Shown piece after piece: positions 62,099-64,000 of a stretch of DNA of 64,000 nt (the stretch's first letter is position 1; each line of letters begins with the position of its first letter). The notes beneath the pieces were generated by a model. The model ran no database searches. It was not told the origin of the DNA and saw only the letters and a list, made by a program, of their open reading frames with translations. This stretch comes from Romboutsia_C sp015668195. GTDB taxonomy: Bacteria > Bacillota > Clostridia > Peptostreptococcales > Peptostreptococcaceae. The stretch covers positions 930,001-994,000 of the forward strand of contig NZ_JADPFC010000001.1 in NCBI RefSeq assembly GCF_015668195.1. Direction: 5' to 3'. The position numbers and the translations under genes were made by a program.

Positions 62099-62144
62099 AA
62101 TAAAAGGTGCCTAAATTCAAATAAATTTAGTCACCTTTTATTTT
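62097..62144 (+). terminator. Terminator after the CDF gene
   Basis: A long interrupted stem (AAAATAAAAGGTG ... CACCTTTTATTTT with inner TAAATT/AATTTA) overlaps the stop. Confidence 0.85.
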
Positions 62145-62239
62145 ACAAAAATTGATAATAGTACAAACATGTATTAAGTATAGTAATTTAGTTTTTTTAT
62201 ATTATTAAAGTATTGTCTTATATATAAGTTTAATGCCTA

Positions 62240-62329
62240 CTAAAAATGTTCCTGTTCCTGGTCAGAAAAATTAGAATCTACAAATACTTCTATAAACCCT
62301 CCCATACATAAAAATATAAGTGTTTCCAT
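62240..62329 (-). CDS. Possible micro-protein, 29 residues
   Basis: A minus-strand frame with AGAGGAG 10 bases before ATG encodes a hydrophobic start (METLIFLCMGGFIEVFVD) and an acidic end. It is too short for certainty; the ribosome site is the only support. It lies opposite the upstream region of the Crp/Fnr gene. Confidence 0.35.
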   Translation of the reverse strand: METLIFLCMGGFIEVFVDSNFSDQEQEHF

Positions 62330-62439
62330 TTACAATTATCTCCTCTTTTTGTTTATTATAAGAGTATTAACTTATAGTAGTATATCATATATAAATTTGA
62401 TATATTTTTAATATGAATAAATTTACTTGGAGGTATTTA

Positions 62440-63114
62440 ATGAATCATTGGAATGAATTAATATATATATATCCATTTTTAAATACATTAGATGAAGAAA
62501 CTAAATCAATTATAAAAAATTCTTTAATAATTAGAGAATTTGATAGTGATTATACATTAATATATGAAAGCTCTTCTTGCTTAGGTTTCTCTCTTATAAT
62601 AAGTGGCTCTATAAGAGTGTATAAATTATCAGATAAAGGTAGAGAAGTGACACTTTATAAATTAGAGGAAGGTGATACTTGTTATCTTTCCATATCTTGT
62701 ATGCTAACTAATGAACATTTTCCAGCATTTGCAGAAGTTATAGAACCAACAGTTATTGCTTTTATACCAAGTTCTATATTTAATAAGTACATTTATAATA
62801 CATTAGAGTTTCAAAAGTATATGTTTAAAAATCTTTATATTAAATTTAACAATGTGTTAAAAGTATTAGAGGAAGTGGCTTTTGAAAGTGTAGATATTAG
62901 AATAGCAAAATATTTATTATTAACCTCTCAAAAAACTAATGGCAGCAAATACTTATATTTAACTCAAGAAAAAATAGCACAGGAACTTGGAACTAGTAGG
63001 GAGGTTGTAAGTCGTATGATTACTGATTTTAAGAATAAAGATATACTTATTTCAAGTAGAGGTAAGATTAGTATATTAGATTTTGATAAATTAAATAGCA
63101 TAGCAAAGTTATAA
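62440..63114 (+). CDS. Crp/Fnr-family transcriptional regulator
   Basis: This 224-residue protein has an N-terminal cyclic-nucleotide-binding-type beta roll (about 15-130; LIISGSIRVYKLSDKGREVT) and a C-terminal winged helix (TQEKIAQELGTSREVVSRMI). Three Cys in the sensor part (CLGF, CYLSISC) could bind an iron-sulfur cluster or act as a redox switch, but spacing is not that of FNR. AGGAGG-like TTGGAGG selects ATG 62440. The terminator overlaps its 3' end. Confidence 0.9.
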   Translation: MNHWNELIYIYPFLNTLDEETKSIIKNSLIIREFDSDYTLIYESSSCLGFSLIISGSIRVYKLSDKGREVTLYKLEEGDTCYLSISCMLTNEHFPAFAEVIEPTVIAFIPSSIFNKYIYNTLEFQKYMFKNLYIKFNNVLKVLEEVAFESVDIRIAKYLLLTSQKTNGSKYLYLTQEKIAQELGTSREVVSRMITDFKNKDILISSRGKISILDFDKLNSIAKL

Positions 63115-63145
63115 TTATATTTATAACTTTGCTATGCTATTTTTA
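63094..63145 (+). terminator. Terminator overlapping the end of the Crp/Fnr gene
   Basis: A perfect stem of about 20 bp (AAATAGCATAGCAAAGTTAT and complement) contains the last codons of the gene and ends in TTTTT. Confidence 0.9.
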
Positions 63146-63163
63146 ATGTATGGTTATAATATT

Positions 63164-64000
63164 TTACCATTTTCCATTTAATAAAAAGTTCTTAGCTTTT
63201 TCATCCGCTTTAACCACAATATCTCTATCATAGCCCATAAACTCAAGGAGTCTTATAGCATTTCTAGTTTCTGATCTTCCCTTATGCAATTTATAATCAA
63301 ATTTTATGTCTTTATTTGTTATAGTTTCTTCAAAGTGATAATTTTCAAACTTATTTTCAAGTATATGAGTAAGTTCTATATCGTGAGTTGCTGCAAAGCA
63401 CAAAGTGTTACTTTTGTAAAGGGCTGATAGTACTTCACAAGAAGAAGCTATACGCTCTATGGTATTAGTTCCTCTTAATATTTCATCTACAAAGCATAAA
63501 CAAGGTATATCTTTATTAGAGTTATCTATTATTCTCTTTAGAGATTTTATTTCTACTATATAGTAACTTTCATTGCTAAATATATCATCTTTTAAAGCCA
63601 TTGATGTGTATATATTAAAGTATGATGAATTGTATTTTCTTGAAGTAGTTGTATATATAGTTTGAGCAAATATTGCATTTATTGCTATAGTTTTTATAAA
63701 TGTTGATTTTCCCGATGCGTTAGAACCTGTTATTAATACATTTTCGTCAAAATTAGCAGAATTAGTTATTGGATTTTTTATAAGAGGATGATATATATCT
63801 ACAAAATCTATGTGGTTTTGATATTTACTTTTACTAATACTAAGAGTTGGTTTGCAGTAGTAATCTAAACTTTCTCTAAAAGATGCAATTGATATTAATG
63901 CATCTATAGTTCCTACATAATCATATATAGCTTTAAAGTCATCTGCATTTTTTATAACAGTGCTTTTGACTTTTTCATATCTTTTAAGTTCTTTTAACAA
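63164..64000 (-). CDS. MutS-like ATPase (domain V), 5' end outside window
   Basis: The frame is open to the window edge, so at least 278 residues are present and the start is missing. Visible are Walker A GSNASGKST, the MutS-like Walker B FVDEILRGTNT, and ATHDIELT near the H-loop. There are no clamp or mismatch-binding domains in view. Clostridia carry such short MutS-related ATPases with predicted membrane helices at the N-terminus; a mismatch-repair role should not be assumed. Confidence 0.85.
   Translation of the reverse strand: MLKELKRYEKVKSTVIKNADDFKAIYDYVGTIDALISIASFRESLDYYCKPTLSISKSKYQNHIDFVDIYHPLIKNPITNSANFDENVLITGSNASGKSTFIKTIAINAIFAQTIYTTTSRKYNSSYFNIYTSMALKDDIFSNESYYIVEIKSLKRIIDNSNKDIPCLCFVDEILRGTNTIERIASSCEVLSALYKSNTLCFAATHDIELTHILENKFENYHFEETITNKDIKFDYKLHKGRSETRNAIRLLEFMGYDRDIVVKADEKAKNFLLNGKW

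Noticed and set aside
1..64000. tRNA, rRNA, CRISPR arrays, complete insertion sequences or T-box leaders
   Set aside because: No cloverleaf-like GC-rich segments with GGTTCGAATCC arms outside coding regions, no evenly spaced 20-40 base repeats, no transposase, and no T-box TGGNACCGCG-type sequence were seen by eye; a covariance search would be needed to exclude small RNAs fully.

Overview
The window is very AT-rich, roughly 70 percent or more by eye. It uses classical AGGAGG-type ribosome binding sites and short hairpin/T-run terminators, and most of its genes recall the anaerobic Peptostreptococcaceae (Clostridioides, Romboutsia, Paraclostridium or Terrisporobacter-like Firmicutes). The [FeFe] hydrogenase, the adenine riboswitch in front of adenosine deaminase, the clustered accBCDA operon and a selenocysteine-containing HesB-like protein all fit that group. 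This placement is inference from gene content, not a database match.

Layout. 0-21.6 kb is mostly plus-strand housekeeping: a pseudouridine synthase tail, mnmM, an RpiR-type regulator, an adenine riboswitch with add, a CLC transporter of the probable fluoride clade, an Mrp ATPase, an M19 dipeptidase, an orphan response regulator, a large [FeFe] hydrogenase, yhaM, proC, a U32-family tRNA hydroxylation protein and a glucosaminidase. Minus-strand genes in this stretch include a YgjP-like metallopeptidase, a lipoprotein cyclophilin, a lipoprotein nuclease, an SDR enzyme and rluF.

21.6-29.7 kb is an accessory region. It holds an HTH-dynamin-like GTPase, a helical partner and an HNH-nuclease/membrane protein in one probable operon bounded by terminators. 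Next comes a deleted relic of a type III restriction-modification methyltransferase, then a MotA/ExbB-like plus OmpA/MotB-like pair resembling the ZorA/ZorB motor of Zorya but with no other Zorya genes. The three-gene dynamin/HNH cassette is the best candidate here for an undescribed, possibly anti-phage, system.

30-39.6 kb returns to core functions: deoD, lexA with its SOS box, a Xer-like recombinase, the fatty-acid operon accB-accC-accD-accA with a FapR-like palindrome at its promoter, and trmB. At 39.7-40.0 kb a HesB/IscA-like gene is interrupted by an in-frame TGA followed by a SECIS-like hairpin, so it is almost certainly a selenoprotein that ordinary ORF calling misses.

40-53.5 kb is a mix of membrane, transport and hydrolase genes, with an orphan phage-type integrase beside an alpha/beta hydrolase gene flanked by a 27-bp perfect direct repeat, and two decayed genes (48.6-48.9 and 49.5-49.8 kb). 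53.7-58.1 kb is a compact minus-strand cluster: histidine phosphatase, BaiN-type flavoprotein, aroH, cmk, plsC and ispH. The end holds a MerR regulator and a MATE efflux gene, both with 19-bp-spaced MerR-type promoters, a cation diffusion facilitator, a Crp/Fnr regulator and a MutS-like ATPase running off the edge.

Starts were moved from the longest-ORF start wherever a ribosome binding site clearly points to an internal codon. No tRNA, rRNA, CRISPR array or complete insertion sequence was seen.
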